Shown here in pieces: positions 28,635 to 38,473 of a stretch of DNA of 64,000 nt; the first letter of the stretch is position 1, and each line of letters opens with the position of its first letter. Source of the stretch: JASGKO01 sp049840595 (GTDB taxonomy: Bacteria; Verrucomicrobiota; Verrucomicrobiia; Chthoniobacterales; Chthoniobacteraceae); assembly GCA_049840595.1 (NCBI GenBank), contig JASGKO010000042.1, positions 124,001-188,000 of the forward strand, written 5' to 3'. The translations under genes were made by a program, and so were the position numbers. The notes under the pieces are model-generated. The model did no database searches. It worked only from the letters and a program-made list of their open reading frames with translations, and was not told where the DNA came from.

Positions 28635-28819
28635 CCCCGAATCGCGCTGATTTGGTTTTACGCTCATGAAGCTTGCGATAAATTGAATATGAACCTCTAT
28701 CTGCCCCAAACTTTGAAGAGATTGCCAATCCCTGCCCCATTGATAAATCCACGCGCGATTCGATTGCAAGAGACGGCCAAGGTAATTGCTACTCATTCTT
28801 TTCATGATGGCATTCTCCT

Positions 28820-29918
28820 ATGAGCAGCATTCGCCGTGTCACCTTGTCAGATGTTGCTCGTGAGGCTAACGTGCATGTCACCACAGTTTCAATGGCCCTG
28901 CGGGATCACCCTCGGCTGCCTGAGGAGACCAAAAAGCGCCTTAAAGAATTGGCGGAGAAGATGGGCTATAGTCCCGACCCGCTGCTTTCCGCGCTTTCCA
29001 CTTACCGAACCCGCAGCAAATCCCCCCGCTACCAATCGACGATTGCCTACCTCACTAATTGGACCACTGAGTGGGGGTGGAAACAGGCCACGGCTCACCT
29101 GGAGTTCTATAACGGGGCGAAAGTAATGGCTCAAGAGTTAGGTTTCATGCTCGAGCACTTCTGGCTCCATGCTCCGAACATCACGGAAACACGGCTCAAC
29201 CGAGTTTTGCGAACCCGGGGAATAACGGGACTGATCCTAGCTTCCCATGGCCGCGAAATGGGAGACGCCTTGAACCTGGACTGGTCAAATTTCTGTTGCG
29301 TAAAAATTGATTATTTCCCGCACGAGCCCTTAGTGCACAATGTTACCAACCATCAAAGCGACATTGTCCGGCTGGCCATGCGCAGGGTTACTCAACTAGG
29401 CTATCGACGGATTGGGTTTGTCATGCATCGTGGATGGGATCATGCAGTGGATCACAATTGGATTGCAGGATTCCTTTGTGAACAACAACAACTCGGCGTG
29501 AAAGGACGTGTGCCAGCTTTCATTTACCCGGGAATGCATCCGGTGAAAAACTGGTTGCTCGAAAACGAGTCAACCGTCGTTCCCAATGCCAAGGATTTCA
29601 AAGCCTGGCTTGATCGCTACAAGCCCGACATCATTCTCAGCAAGGGGGCATTTGTTCGTCCGGTGTTAAAAACATTGGAAATGAGCGTCCCGCATGACGT
29701 GGCTTTCGTGGATTTGTTTCTTTCTGATTTCAGTGGTGGTACCAGCCGGTGTCCGTCAAAACCACGAAACAGTGGGTGCGCTCGCGGTAGAGATTATCTC
29801 CGGTCAACTAAACCACAACAGACGAGGCATTCCCGAGTTCCCAACCACTACATTTGTCGAAGGAACATGGTTCGATGGCGCAAGCTGCCCGGCCCGTTCT
29901 GCGGTGAGTTGCAAATAG
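28820..29918 (+). CDS. LacI-family transcriptional regulator, frame broken
   Basis: The N-terminal HTH 'VTLSDVAREANVHVTTVSMAL' (about residues 7-27) is followed by a hinge helix with 'MGYSPDPLLSALSTYR', a variant seen in a verrucomicrobial/planctomycete subgroup rather than the usual 'P-N-x-x-A-R-x-L' form. A periplasmic-binding-like effector domain comes next ('VTQLGYRRIGFV'). Near 29,740 the frame shifts; the alternate frame carries 'AGVRQNHETVGALAVEIISGQ', the expected C-terminal motif, and ends at 29918. Joined length is about 366 residues, normal for LacI. It probably represses the divergent GH52 operon and perhaps other TCTA-N4-TAGA promoters until a xylo-oligomer or glucuronate product binds. 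Confidence 0.85.
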
Positions 29919-30030
29919 GCCGCTCTAATGTTGCAACAAGCGTATTTTTGCTGCGCGGCTGGAATGGGCGAAAAATGCGCGGGCCGAACGGATCCGGTTT
30001 CCCGGCCTCGAGGCGAAGGAAATTGTCTTC

Positions 30031-30849
30031 ATGAATCTTTTCGATCTTACTCATCGTGTGTTTGTCATCACTGGCTCGACTGGCGTCCTCGCCGGATCGA
30101 CTGCTGATTACCTTGCCCAACAAGGTGCCCGCTTGGTCTATTTGGGCCGGGATCAGAACAAATTGGATAATGCCATAACCAAGTGTCAGGCCAGGGCTCC
30201 CTACGCTGAATGCATGGGGCTGGTAGCGGATGTCCTAGACCGGCCTGCTCTCGAGCAGGCACGCGATACCGTCCTGGAAAAATGGGGGCGGATCGATGGG
30301 TTGATCAACGGCGCGGGCGGCAACATGCCGGGCGCTACCATCTCTCCAGAGAAGACATTCTTTGATCTCGACTTTGAATCACTCCAGGAAGTTATTGACC
30401 TCAATCTCCACGGCACGGTTCTTCCTTCGCTTGTCTTCACCGCTCCCATGGTCAAAGCCGGGCGAGGCTCAATCGTGAATTTCTCGTCCGTCTCAGCGCC
30501 CCAGGCGGTTAGTCGTGTAGTCGGCTACTCGGCGGCAAAATCGGCAGTGGAGAATTTTACCCGCTGGCTCGCGGTGGATCTTGGGCGTCGAACTCAAGGA
30601 GCAGTGCGGGTCAATGCAGTCTTGCCCGGTTTTTTTATTGGCGAACAAAACCGCCGTTTGCTCACGAATGAGGATGGAACGCTGACCGATCGCGGCAATC
30701 TGGTAGTGTCGAAGACCCCTTTTGGTCGTTTTGGAACGCCTGACGAACTCCACGGGGCGATGCATTACCTGCTGTCCGATGCTTCCCAATTTGTTACCGG
30801 CACCATTTTGCCGGTTGATGGCGGCTTCGTTGCATTCTCCGGGGTGTAA
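30031..30849 (+). CDS. uxuB: SDR-family D-mannonate oxidoreductase (probable)
   Basis: This is a 272-residue short-chain dehydrogenase with the NAD(P) motif 'ITGSTGVLAGSTADYL', 'NGAGGNMPGA' in place of NNAG, the catalytic Tyr-Lys in 'VVGYSAAKSAVENF', and an upstream Ser in 'NFSSVSA'. Its length and its position three bases before uxuA match the SDR-type UxuB (Bacillus YjmF type), which reduces D-fructuronate to D-mannonate. It would feed the glucuronate freed by the GH115 enzyme into the pathway. The uronate isomerase (UxaC) that makes fructuronate is not in the window. Substrate is inferred from context; other SDR specificities are possible. Confidence 0.8.
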   Translation: MNLFDLTHRVFVITGSTGVLAGSTADYLAQQGARLVYLGRDQNKLDNAITKCQARAPYAECMGLVADVLDRPALEQARDTVLEKWGRIDGLINGAGGNMPGATISPEKTFFDLDFESLQEVIDLNLHGTVLPSLVFTAPMVKAGRGSIVNFSSVSAPQAVSRVVGYSAAKSAVENFTRWLAVDLGRRTQGAVRVNAVLPGFFIGEQNRRLLTNEDGTLTDRGNLVVSKTPFGRFGTPDELHGAMHYLLSDASQFVTGTILPVDGGFVAFSGV

Positions 30850-30852
30850 ATC

Positions 30853-32079
30853 GTGAATCATCCTGACTCCAATTTTTTCACGCTGGCGGAAGGGTTCCGC
30901 TGGTTTGGTCCGCACGACGCTGTATCATTGAATTATATCAGGCAAACCGGAGCAACGGACATTTTCACCTCATTACATGAGATTCCGTATGGAGAAATCT
31001 GGCCACAAGAGGCCATTCGCCAGCGCCGAAAAATAATTGAAACGGCGGGACTCTGTTGGACGACGGTAGAATCTCTCCCAGTGCATGAGGGCATCAAAAC
31101 GGGTCGAGGTGACCTCAAAAAGTTTTTTCGGAACTACTGCGATTCGATGCGCCATCTTGCCGCCGAGGGGATCACGACGGTCATCTACAATTTTATGCCG
31201 GTACTTGATTGGGTTCGCACTGAAATGCGAATGCGGCTTCCGGATGGTTCTGAATGCCTGCAATTCAACCCGGCTCAATTCGCCGCTTTTGAACTTTACG
31301 CCCTTGAACGTGAAGGAGCCGAAGCCGACTACACCTCCGATCAACTTAAGCACGGAGCGGCTTGGTGGAAGAGCCTGGACTCAATGGCGCGGGATAAGTT
31401 CATCCGTAACATCATTGATGTATTTCCAGGGGTGAAGCTGGGTCTCAATCTCGATGTCATTCGCACGATGCTTGGACGATATGCCGGCATTGATGGCCAT
31501 CACCTGAGAGAAAATCTCGCTCGTTTTTTGCAGGAAGTGGTTCCCGTGGCGGAAGAAATTGGAGTGCGTCTGGCCATTCATCCCGATGATCCGCCATTCT
31601 CCGTCTTGGGATTACCGCGGATTGTGAGTAAAGCCTCCGATATCGAAGCACTCTTTAAGATGGCTGACAGCCAGGCCAATGGCATCTGCTTCTGTACGGG
31701 TTCATTCAGTGCCCGAAAAGATAATGACCTGCCTTCGATGGTCAGGCAATTTGCCCCTCGAATTCATGCGGTGCATTTGCGAAGCACTCAACGCCTCCCG
31801 GATGGTTCCTTTTTCGAAGCAGATCATTTGGCCGGATCAGTGGATATGCCCGCTGTTGTGCGTGCATTGCTCGATGAACAGGACCGACGACGCCGGGAAA
31901 ATCGGGCGGATGAACGTTTAACTTTTCGCCCCGACCATGGCCATACAATGCTCGACGACTTGGGAAAAAGGGAAAATATAACGCCCGGCTACTCCTGCAT
32001 CGGCCGCTTGCGAGGGCTTGCCGAATTACGGGGGCTCATGCTGGGCCTCCGATATGCAGAAGCAATGGGACGAAGTTAA
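30853..32079 (+). CDS. uxuA: Mannonate dehydratase
   Basis: This is a 408-residue protein starting at GTG 30853, three bases after the SDR stop. UxuA-family signatures are clear: 'FRWFGPHDAVSLNYIRQTGA' at the start, 'VIYNFMPVLDWVRT', 'LAIHPDDPPFSVLGLPRI' (metal-binding His/Asp), 'CFCTGSF', and 'RPDHGHTMLDDL' near the end. It dehydrates D-mannonate to 2-keto-3-deoxygluconate in the cytoplasm, using a divalent metal. With the SDR upstream and eda/kdgK downstream, it forms the hexuronate branch of the locus. A 124-bp gap follows before eda. Confidence 0.95.
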   Translation: MNHPDSNFFTLAEGFRWFGPHDAVSLNYIRQTGATDIFTSLHEIPYGEIWPQEAIRQRRKIIETAGLCWTTVESLPVHEGIKTGRGDLKKFFRNYCDSMRHLAAEGITTVIYNFMPVLDWVRTEMRMRLPDGSECLQFNPAQFAAFELYALEREGAEADYTSDQLKHGAAWWKSLDSMARDKFIRNIIDVFPGVKLGLNLDVIRTMLGRYAGIDGHHLRENLARFLQEVVPVAEEIGVRLAIHPDDPPFSVLGLPRIVSKASDIEALFKMADSQANGICFCTGSFSARKDNDLPSMVRQFAPRIHAVHLRSTQRLPDGSFFEADHLAGSVDMPAVVRALLDEQDRRRRENRADERLTFRPDHGHTMLDDLGKRENITPGYSCIGRLRGLAELRGLMLGLRYAEAMGRS

Positions 32080-32203
32080 TCCCTCGGACTTCCCATTCTC
32101 CAAAACTGGTTCACCCTCTGGGGCTGTTGTTTTGATGCAGTCTAAAGATTGAACGCAACGCTCTTTGCCACTCTTGTCGATCGCCCCCAGCATCGCAACT
32201 TTC

Positions 32204-32854
32204 ATGAAGAAATCCCAAATCATTGATCGCATCCTCGATCCCGGCATCGTTGCCGTGATCCGCGTGGATTCGTCGGAGCAACTGGTGGACATCTCCACCG
32301 CGCTGATCGAAGGCGGCGTCACCGGCCTCGAAATCACCATGACCACGCCGAACGCCATCGGCGTGATCAGCGAAGTGTCGAAGAAATTCGGCAACCGCGC
32401 GCTGATGGGCGTGGGCACCGTGCTCGACGCGGAGACGGCGCGCCTGGCGATCCTCGCCGGGGCGGAATTCGTGGTCACCCCGGTCTTCGCACCAGCCGTG
32501 ATCGAGATGTGCAACCGCTACGGCAAGGCCGTCGCCAGCGGCGCCTACACGCCGACGGAAGCGCTCGCCGGTCATCAGGCCGGGGCCGATTTCACCAAAA
32601 TCTTCCCCGCCGACCAGCTCGGGCCCACTTACATCAAGAACCTGCTCGCCCCGCTGCCGATGCTGAACGTGATCCCGACCGGGGGCGTGACCACCGAGAC
32701 CGCGGCCAGCTTCATCAACGCGGGCTGCGTCGCCCTCGCCGCCGGCTCCAGCCTCGTGAGCAAGGACGTCGTGAAGAACAAGGACTGGAAGAAACTCACC
32801 GAGACCGCCGCCGCGTTCGTCGAAGCGATCAAGAAAGCGCGCGCCGCGAAGTAA
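32204..32854 (+). CDS. eda: 2-dehydro-3-deoxy-phosphogluconate (KDPG) aldolase
   Basis: The start at 32204 is chosen because upstream codons are not conserved-looking. This gives 216 residues, normal for class I KDPG aldolases. Active-site Glu43 ('GLEITM') and the Schiff-base Lys132 ('DFTKIFPAD') are present, with the phosphate-binding 'PTGGV' loop. It splits KDPG into pyruvate and glyceraldehyde 3-phosphate. The gene and its neighbour kdgK are far richer in G+C (for example 62% at 32281-32340 against 47% at 31921-31980 in uxuA), with strong use of GAAG/CTC-type codons, suggesting high expression or a different source. Confidence 0.95.
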   Translation: MKKSQIIDRILDPGIVAVIRVDSSEQLVDISTALIEGGVTGLEITMTTPNAIGVISEVSKKFGNRALMGVGTVLDAETARLAILAGAEFVVTPVFAPAVIEMCNRYGKAVASGAYTPTEALAGHQAGADFTKIFPADQLGPTYIKNLLAPLPMLNVIPTGGVTTETAASFINAGCVALAAGSSLVSKDVVKNKDWKKLTETAAAFVEAIKKARAAK

Positions 32855-32894
32855 AGACCACCCCGATTAACCCAAACCCAAGACTAAACTAATC

Positions 32895-33911
32895 ATGTCA
32901 GACCTCGTCACCTTTGGCGAAATCATGCTGCGCCTCGCCACACCGGGCTACACCCGCTACGAGCAGGCCACACACCTCGAACTCACCTACGGCGGCGGCG
33001 AAGCGAATGTCGCCGTCTCGGCCGTCAACTACGGCCTGAGCGCCACCTTCGTCACCCGCCTGCCCAAGAACGACATGGGCCAGCGCGCGGTCAACGAACT
33101 GCGCGGCCTCGGCGTCGATACGACGAAGATCGTGCGCGGCGGCGACCGCATCGGCATCTACTTCCTCGAGAGCGGCGCCAGCCAGCGCGCCTCGAAGGTC
33201 ACCTACGACCGCGCCCACAGCGCCATCGCCGAGATCAAGCCCGGCGAGGTGAATTGGGAAGCCGTCTTCGCCGGCGCGAAGTGGTTCCACTGGACCGGCA
33301 TCACGCCCGCCCTTTCCGACAGCGCTGCGGCCGTTTGTGAGGAAGCCTGCAAGGCCGCGAAGAAGCTCGGCATCACCATCAGCACCGACCTGAACTACCG
33401 CAAGAAGCTCTGGACCCGTGAGAAGGCCGGCCAGGTGATGGCGAACCTCATGCAATACGTGGACGTGTGCATCGCCAATGAAGAGGACGCCGAGAGCGTC
33501 TTCAACATCAAGGGCGCGGAAGTCACCAGCGGCCACATCGAGCACGACCAGTATATCGAAGTCGCGAAGAAGCTCACCGAGCGCTTCGGCTTCAAGCAGG
33601 TCGCGATCACGCTGCGCGAATCGCACAGCGCCAGCCGCAACGGCTGGAGCGCGATGCTCTTCGAGAACGGCCAGGCCTACTTCTCGAAGAAATACGACAT
33701 CACGATCGTGGATCGCGTGGGCGGCGGCGACAGCTTCGGCGGCGGCCTCATCTATGCCCTGATCAAGGGCTACGAGGCGGACAAGGCGATCAACTTCGCC
33801 GTGGCCGCCAGCGCGCTCAAGCACACCATCCCCGGCGATTACAACCGGGTGACGCTCGCGGAAGTCGAAGCCCTCGCCGGCGGCGACGGCAGCGGCCGCG
33901 TGCAGCGCTAA
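32895..33911 (+). CDS. kdgK: 2-keto-3-deoxygluconate kinase (PfkB family)
   Basis: This is a 338-residue ribokinase-type sugar kinase. It opens with 'VTFGEIMLRL', has the substrate-side 'GGGEANVAVSAVNYGL' and the C-terminal PfkB motif 'DRVGGGDSFGGGLIYAL' (the catalytic Asp is in GGGDSF; GAGDSF is more usual). It phosphorylates KDG from UxuA to KDPG for Eda, 40 bases upstream. It shares the high G+C composition of eda and ends in a clear terminator. Some verrucomicrobial PfkB proteins of this type are annotated simply as sugar kinases; position next to eda makes KDG the best substrate call. Confidence 0.9.
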   Translation: MSDLVTFGEIMLRLATPGYTRYEQATHLELTYGGGEANVAVSAVNYGLSATFVTRLPKNDMGQRAVNELRGLGVDTTKIVRGGDRIGIYFLESGASQRASKVTYDRAHSAIAEIKPGEVNWEAVFAGAKWFHWTGITPALSDSAAAVCEEACKAAKKLGITISTDLNYRKKLWTREKAGQVMANLMQYVDVCIANEEDAESVFNIKGAEVTSGHIEHDQYIEVAKKLTERFGFKQVAITLRESHSASRNGWSAMLFENGQAYFSKKYDITIVDRVGGGDSFGGGLIYALIKGYEADKAINFAVAASALKHTIPGDYNRVTLAEVEALAGGDGSGRVQR

Positions 33912-33936
33912 GCAAGCTTACCACTCTTGGTTTAAG

Positions 33937-33969
33937 AATCGCGTCCGGGAAACCGGGCGCGATTTTTTT
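33937..33969 (+). terminator. Rho-independent terminator after kdgK
   Basis: A twelve-base stem (33937-33948 with 33953-33964) and GAAA tetraloop, then a run of seven T. Confidence 0.9.
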
Positions 33970-33986
33970 GTGCTCTGAATCAAAAA

Positions 33987-34020
33987 TAACGCCGCCGTGC
34001 ATGAAAACACGGCGGCGTTA
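33987..34020 (-). terminator. Rho-independent terminator for the PEP-CTERM gene
   Basis: Perfect 13-base arms (33987-33999 and 34008-34020). Read on the minus strand it is followed by TTTTTG, and it lies 22 bases after the stop at 34043. Confidence 0.88.
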
Positions 34021-34042
34021 GTGGGTTCTCGAAAAGACGAGT

Positions 34043-34768
34043 TTAGGCAAGACGACGGCGGCGCTTCAAAGCGAGCGCCCCGAAACCACCGATCAGCATC
34101 GTGAAAGTGCTCGGTTCTGGCGCAGCCACCATGGTGTAAATGCCAAAGCTTTCATCACGCTGCCCTGAGGTAAAGCTGGTGGCAAAAGAGCCTGCGGTCC
34201 CGACGGCCATCCCTCCGCCCGAATAAATATCACTGCCGGACCGGCTCACATTGTTGCTGCCAGCTGCATTGCTGAAAAGCAGATAGACGCCGTAAGAATG
34301 CGTGGGATCCAAAGTGACTTGGTCAGCCTCTGGGAGGTCAAAGTAAACTTGTTTATTGGTAGTGGTGGTGAGCGAAAAGGTGTCGGTGAAGAGGCTTGTA
34401 GTGCTACCATTATATTGGGAGGTGCTGTTAACAGGCACTACCGTGCCGTAGTCAAGCAACTGGATCGTAAAACTGCCCGTGGTAGCGGCGGAGATAGAGC
34501 TGCTGAAATATGCATACGAAGCGAGCACGCCGGAAATCCCGGAGAAAGTTTGGACAACTCCATTATTGGCCGCAATGCCTTGGCTGACGAAGGTCCCGCC
34601 AGCGCTTGGCTGAGTGTCCAAGGCGAGTGAGCCCCCATTTTCCGTGGACGCAAAGTCCGTTGTGGCCGTTGCAGATACCTGATTGATTGTGACTGTGGCA
34701 AACGCCGGTGCCGAGCATAGGAGTGAGCCAGCACAGAGGGAAAGGAGGAACTTGTGTTTGTGTCTCAT
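34043..34768 (-). CDS. PEP-CTERM sorted extracellular protein
   Basis: This is a 241-residue protein with a signal peptide at about 1-25 ('SAPAFA'). A beta-rich domain is shared with the 15700-16350 protein. It ends in a canonical PEP-CTERM tail: 'APEPSTFTMLIGGFGALAL' followed by 'KRRRRLA'. PEP-CTERM proteins are cleaved by an exosortase and released or anchored at the outer envelope, often in organisms making exopolysaccharide; no exosortase gene is in the window. Function is unknown. The regulatory site 140 bp upstream, shared with the GH115 intergenic region, links it to xylan use. Confidence 0.88.
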   Translation of the reverse strand: MRHKHKFLLSLCAGSLLCSAPAFATVTINQVSATATTDFASTENGGSLALDTQPSAGGTFVSQGIAANNGVVQTFSGISGVLASYAYFSSSISAATTGSFTIQLLDYGTVVPVNSTSQYNGSTTSLFTDTFSLTTTTNKQVYFDLPEADQVTLDPTHSYGVYLLFSNAAGSNNVSRSGSDIYSGGGMAVGTAGSFATSFTSGQRDESFGIYTMVAAPEPSTFTMLIGGFGALALKRRRRLA

Positions 34769-34907
34769 ACAGTGAGGGTAGTTTTAACTGAAGATTCGGT
34801 TTTTGAGTGGTTCTGGGTGAATTCGGTGAAGCATAGGACTCGCTGCCCCGACGAATTCTCTGCGGCGAAACTGACAGAAGCCTAATAGCGAACAAGCGAT
34901 GATTCAG

Positions 34908-34919
34908 TCTAGCAATAGA
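34908..34919. promoter_or_regulatory. TCTA-N4-TAGA operator, PEP-CTERM side
   Basis: Exact copy with centre GCAA, 140 bp upstream of the PEP-CTERM start, in the divergent region shared with GH115. Confidence 0.65.
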
Positions 34920-35029
34920 GCAATTTGATCCCTGAACTTAAAAGGGACGAACAAAGTGTTCGAGCGGTGATGATCCGAAATTGAAACCCTTGGCACGAAA
35001 CCACTAACTCCCGACCTTTTGAACTGAAT

Positions 35030-35041
35030 TCTAACGATAGA
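35030..35041. promoter_or_regulatory. TCTA-N4-TAGA operator, GH115 side
   Basis: Exact copy with centre ACGA. The dyad extends to seven-base arms AATTCTA/TAGAATT (35027-35044). It lies 122 bp from the copy at 34908 and upstream of the GH115 gene. Confidence 0.7.
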
Positions 35042-35255
35042 ATTACGAGCCGTTTTCATCTGAACTTACTCCGGGGTTATTCAACGTGACCTTTTCAGCA
35101 TTAGTTCACTCTCCACTTCACCTCAGACCACTATACTCAAAATGACTCAGTTCCCTCTCCGGCATTATCACCACATGCGAGAATTCAAAAAAGGTTATTA
35201 TTTCTCTATGGCCTATTTTGGAGTGATCAAAGCGACGATTTTACGCGCCATAAAA

Positions 35256-38208
35256 ATGAGTATCTTTTCCTCTTGGTTGCGACCCGTTTTGGCTGCATGC
35301 CTCTTCATGGCAGGGACAGAGTCCAACTCAATGGCGACCAGCTTGGGATTGTGGACGGATATTGTGCAGGAAAAGGAGGGCCCAAAAAGTTTCCCTTTGG
35401 TGAAATCCGGTAATGCGGCCCCCATTTTTCTGGATGCCATGGACTGGCCGGGCGTTGTGCGGGCGGCAGGTGATCTCCAGACCGATGTAGAACGGGTTTC
35501 AGGGATTAAACCTCCGCTCACCACGGATCATGCCCCTGCAGGAGACATTGCTGTTATTGCAGGAACACTGGGGAAAAGCCCATTGATTGACCGGCTCGTC
35601 AAATCCTCTCACCTCGACGTTTCAGGGTTGGCCGGCAAGTGGGAATGTTTTGGCATTACTACCGTCGACAACCCCCTGCCCGGAGTCAGTCGAGCTTTGG
35701 TGATTGTCGGTAGTGACAAGCGCGGTACCATTTACGGCCTCTACGAGCTTTCCGAGCAAATCGGTGTGTCTCCATGGTATTGGTGGGCCGACGTCCCGGT
35801 AAAGCATCACGACCAGCTTTTCATCAAAGCGGGATCATATCTTCAAGGGCCCCCAGTGGTAAAATATCGCGGCATTTTTATTAACGACGAGGAGCCGTCC
35901 TTTGGTTCATGGGCCAGGCAGAAATTTGGCGGCATCAACTCCACAATGTATGCGCATATGTTTGAACTGCTCCTGCGTTTGCGTGCCAACTACCTTTGGC
36001 CTGCGATGTGGGGAAAAGCTTTCAATGAGGATGATCCGATCGATCCAAAAATGGCTGACGAGTATGGCATCGTCATGGGAACAAGCCATCACGAGCCAAT
36101 GATGCGAGCCCAGAAAGAATGGGGCATCCACAAAAAGCAATACGGCAACAGCGAGTGGAATTACGCAACGAATGAAGCAGGACTCAAGCAGTTTTGGGCT
36201 GACGGGATCGAGCGCAACAAAGACTACGAGAACATCGTAACAATCGGCATGCGCGGCGATGGGGACAAGCCCATGATCAATGGGGGCGACATGGAAGCCA
36301 ACATCAAGTTGTTGGAAAAAATTGTTGCAGACCAGAGGCAGATTCTATCGGCGAAGGTGAACCCCGACGTCACTAAGGTTCCTCAACTCTGGGCACTCTA
36401 CAAAGAGGTGGCCGACTACTACGCGCAGGGGATGAAAGTACCCGGATGATCCCACCCTGCTCTGGTGTGATGACAATTGGGGAAATCTTCGGCGCCTCCC
36501 CACTGGTGATGAGCAAAATCGCACCGGGGGTGCAGGGATCTACTATCACTTTGACTACGTGGGCACTCCCCGTTCCTACAAGTGGTTGAATACCAACCCG
36601 CTGCCAAAGATCTGGGAGCAAATGAATATGGCCGCCAATTATGGCGCGACCCGAATTTGGATCGTTAATGTCGGTGATCTCAAGCCCATGGAATTACCGA
36701 TTGAATTCTTTCTGCGCATGGCGTGGTATCCGCCAGCCATCGGTAAAGAGGGCATTTCAACCTGGACCCAACGCTGGGCGGAGCGAGAATTTGGCAAGGA
36801 ACATGCCGCTGATATCGCCGACCTCGTCTCGAAATATGCAAAATACAACGGCTGGCGAAAACCTGAACTACTGGAACCCTCGACATTCAGCCTGATCAAT
36901 TATCACGAGGCAGAAACGGTCAGCGACCTTTGGCAAAAACTGGCCACGCAGGCGGAGCAGATCGGAGCCCAGCTGCCTCCAGAGTACCACGACGCCTATT
37001 ACGAGCTCGTCCTCTATCCGGTTAAAGCCTGTGCCGGGGTGGCCAAGCTCCACATCGAGACAGGATTCAATCAACTCTACGCAAAGCAGGGACGAGCCAG
37101 CGCAAATGATGCCGCTCAATCCGTACGGAATCTTTTCCAAGAAGATCAAAAGCTGTCGGATGCTTACCATCAAGTAGCGAAAGGAAAATGGAACCACATG
37201 ATGGCCCAGCCGCATATCGGCTACACGAGTTGGAACGATCCCAAAACCAACATTCTCCCAACGTTGGCTGAAGTTAAGGTGCCTGATACGGCTTCCATGG
37301 GGGTTTCGATCGAGGGTAGCTCGGCCGCCTGGCCAGGTAACTCGACCATCGCCAAGCTTCCAACTTTCGATGCAATCAATCAACAGCGCCAATCGATCGA
37401 TATTTTCCGTCGGGGAACTCAGGCCTTTCCAATTACCCTCACAGCCAATCAACCTTGGGTGAAGCTGAGCACGGCAAGTGTGACCGTCGATAAAGATCAA
37501 CGCGTGTGGGTGAGTATTGATTGGGACAAGGCTTCTGTTGGTCAGCAAAACGCCACGGTTACGATTACTGGCCCATCAGGCGAAAGTGTGCTGGTTCAAT
37601 TGGAGACTCTTCGCGATGCGAAGTTCACCAAAGACAATGTCCACGCGTTCGGCGGCTTGACGGGCCCCGTGGCAATTGATGCCAGCCAGGGAAGGAATAT
37701 GCCGACAAATAAATTCTCCTGGGAACCCATTTCAGATTACGGCCGTGGCCTCTCTGCCATGGAGGTTTTCCCGGTGAATGCCGAAAGCATACTTCCACCC
37801 AAGGAAGCTCCCCACCTCGATTACCCCGTCTTCGTTCCAAAGGCTGGTCAAGTCCATGTCGACTTGATCACCGGCCCCACCTTGAACGTCCAACCGGATC
37901 GCGGTGTCCGGATCGCGGTGTCCTTCGATGACCAACCACCGCAAGTGGTGGATGCCTATGCAGGCCAAGGTTTCACTAATCCAACGAAGCGGTCCGACTC
38001 ATCTGCACCAGCAACGCGCGATTGGTCGAAGTGGGTCAAAGATAACGCGAGAACCATTAAATCCGACCTGCAAATCACCGAAGCAGGGGTGCATACCCTT
38101 AAAGTTTGGATGGTCGACCCGGGCGTGCCGCTTGAGAAGATCATTGTCCATACGGATGCACTACCTTCCAGCTATTTTGGGCCGCCTGTTCAGCCAGGAC
38201 TTGAATGA
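35256..38208 (+). CDS. GH115 alpha-glucuronidase, frame broken
   Basis: The start at 35256 gives a plausible signal peptide ('SSWLRPVLAACLFMAG'); longer readings begin at 35142. The first frame ends at 36449 ('MKVPG'). The sequence immediately continues in another frame with the GH115 core 'DDPTLLWCDDNWGNLRRLP', 'GAGIYYHFDYVGTPRSYKW' and 'IWIVNVGDLKPMELP', so a one-base change near 36,443 (in GTACCCGGATG) restores about 984 residues, the usual GH115 length. A C-terminal beta domain with 'VDLITGPTLNVQPDRG' follows. GH115 enzymes remove (4-O-methyl)glucuronic acid from internal or terminal xylan xylose, supplying the uronate for the UxuAB-KdgK-Eda branch. Confidence 0.9.
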
Positions 38209-38273
38209 GCGATTCATTTCATCCTTGGTCCTAACCTTCTTTGCATGCCGCAGAATACGTCCCCGCCGTGCGA

Positions 38274-38285
38274 TCTAATAATAGA
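38274..38285. promoter_or_regulatory. TCTA-N4-TAGA operator without a target gene
   Basis: Exact copy with centre ATAA, 66 bases after the GH115 stop. No locus gene starts downstream, so it may be a promoter cut off by element 1. Confidence 0.55.
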
Positions 38286-38437
38286 ATTTGAAGCGATTTG
38301 CTATACCAGAGGAACCATTGGATTGGTCGGCACATATTAATTTGGACAGCACTCATACGTTGTCCAAAAAACTCGCGGTAGTCGCGTGAAGAGCCAATTT
38401 GGGGTTGGCTTGGGGCATGCGGTACTATCGTGTCAAA

Positions 38438-38473
38438 GCCGTCGCAGCAGGGGTGCTGCGGCGGCAGTTTTTT
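38438..38473 (+). terminator. Terminator-like hairpin
   Basis: Twelve-base stem with one G-T pair and a GGGG loop, followed by a run of seven T. The transcript it would end is unclear. Confidence 0.6.

Noticed and set aside
32898..33824. 308-codon minus-strand frame
   Set aside because: Shadow of kdgK caused by its high G+C third positions.
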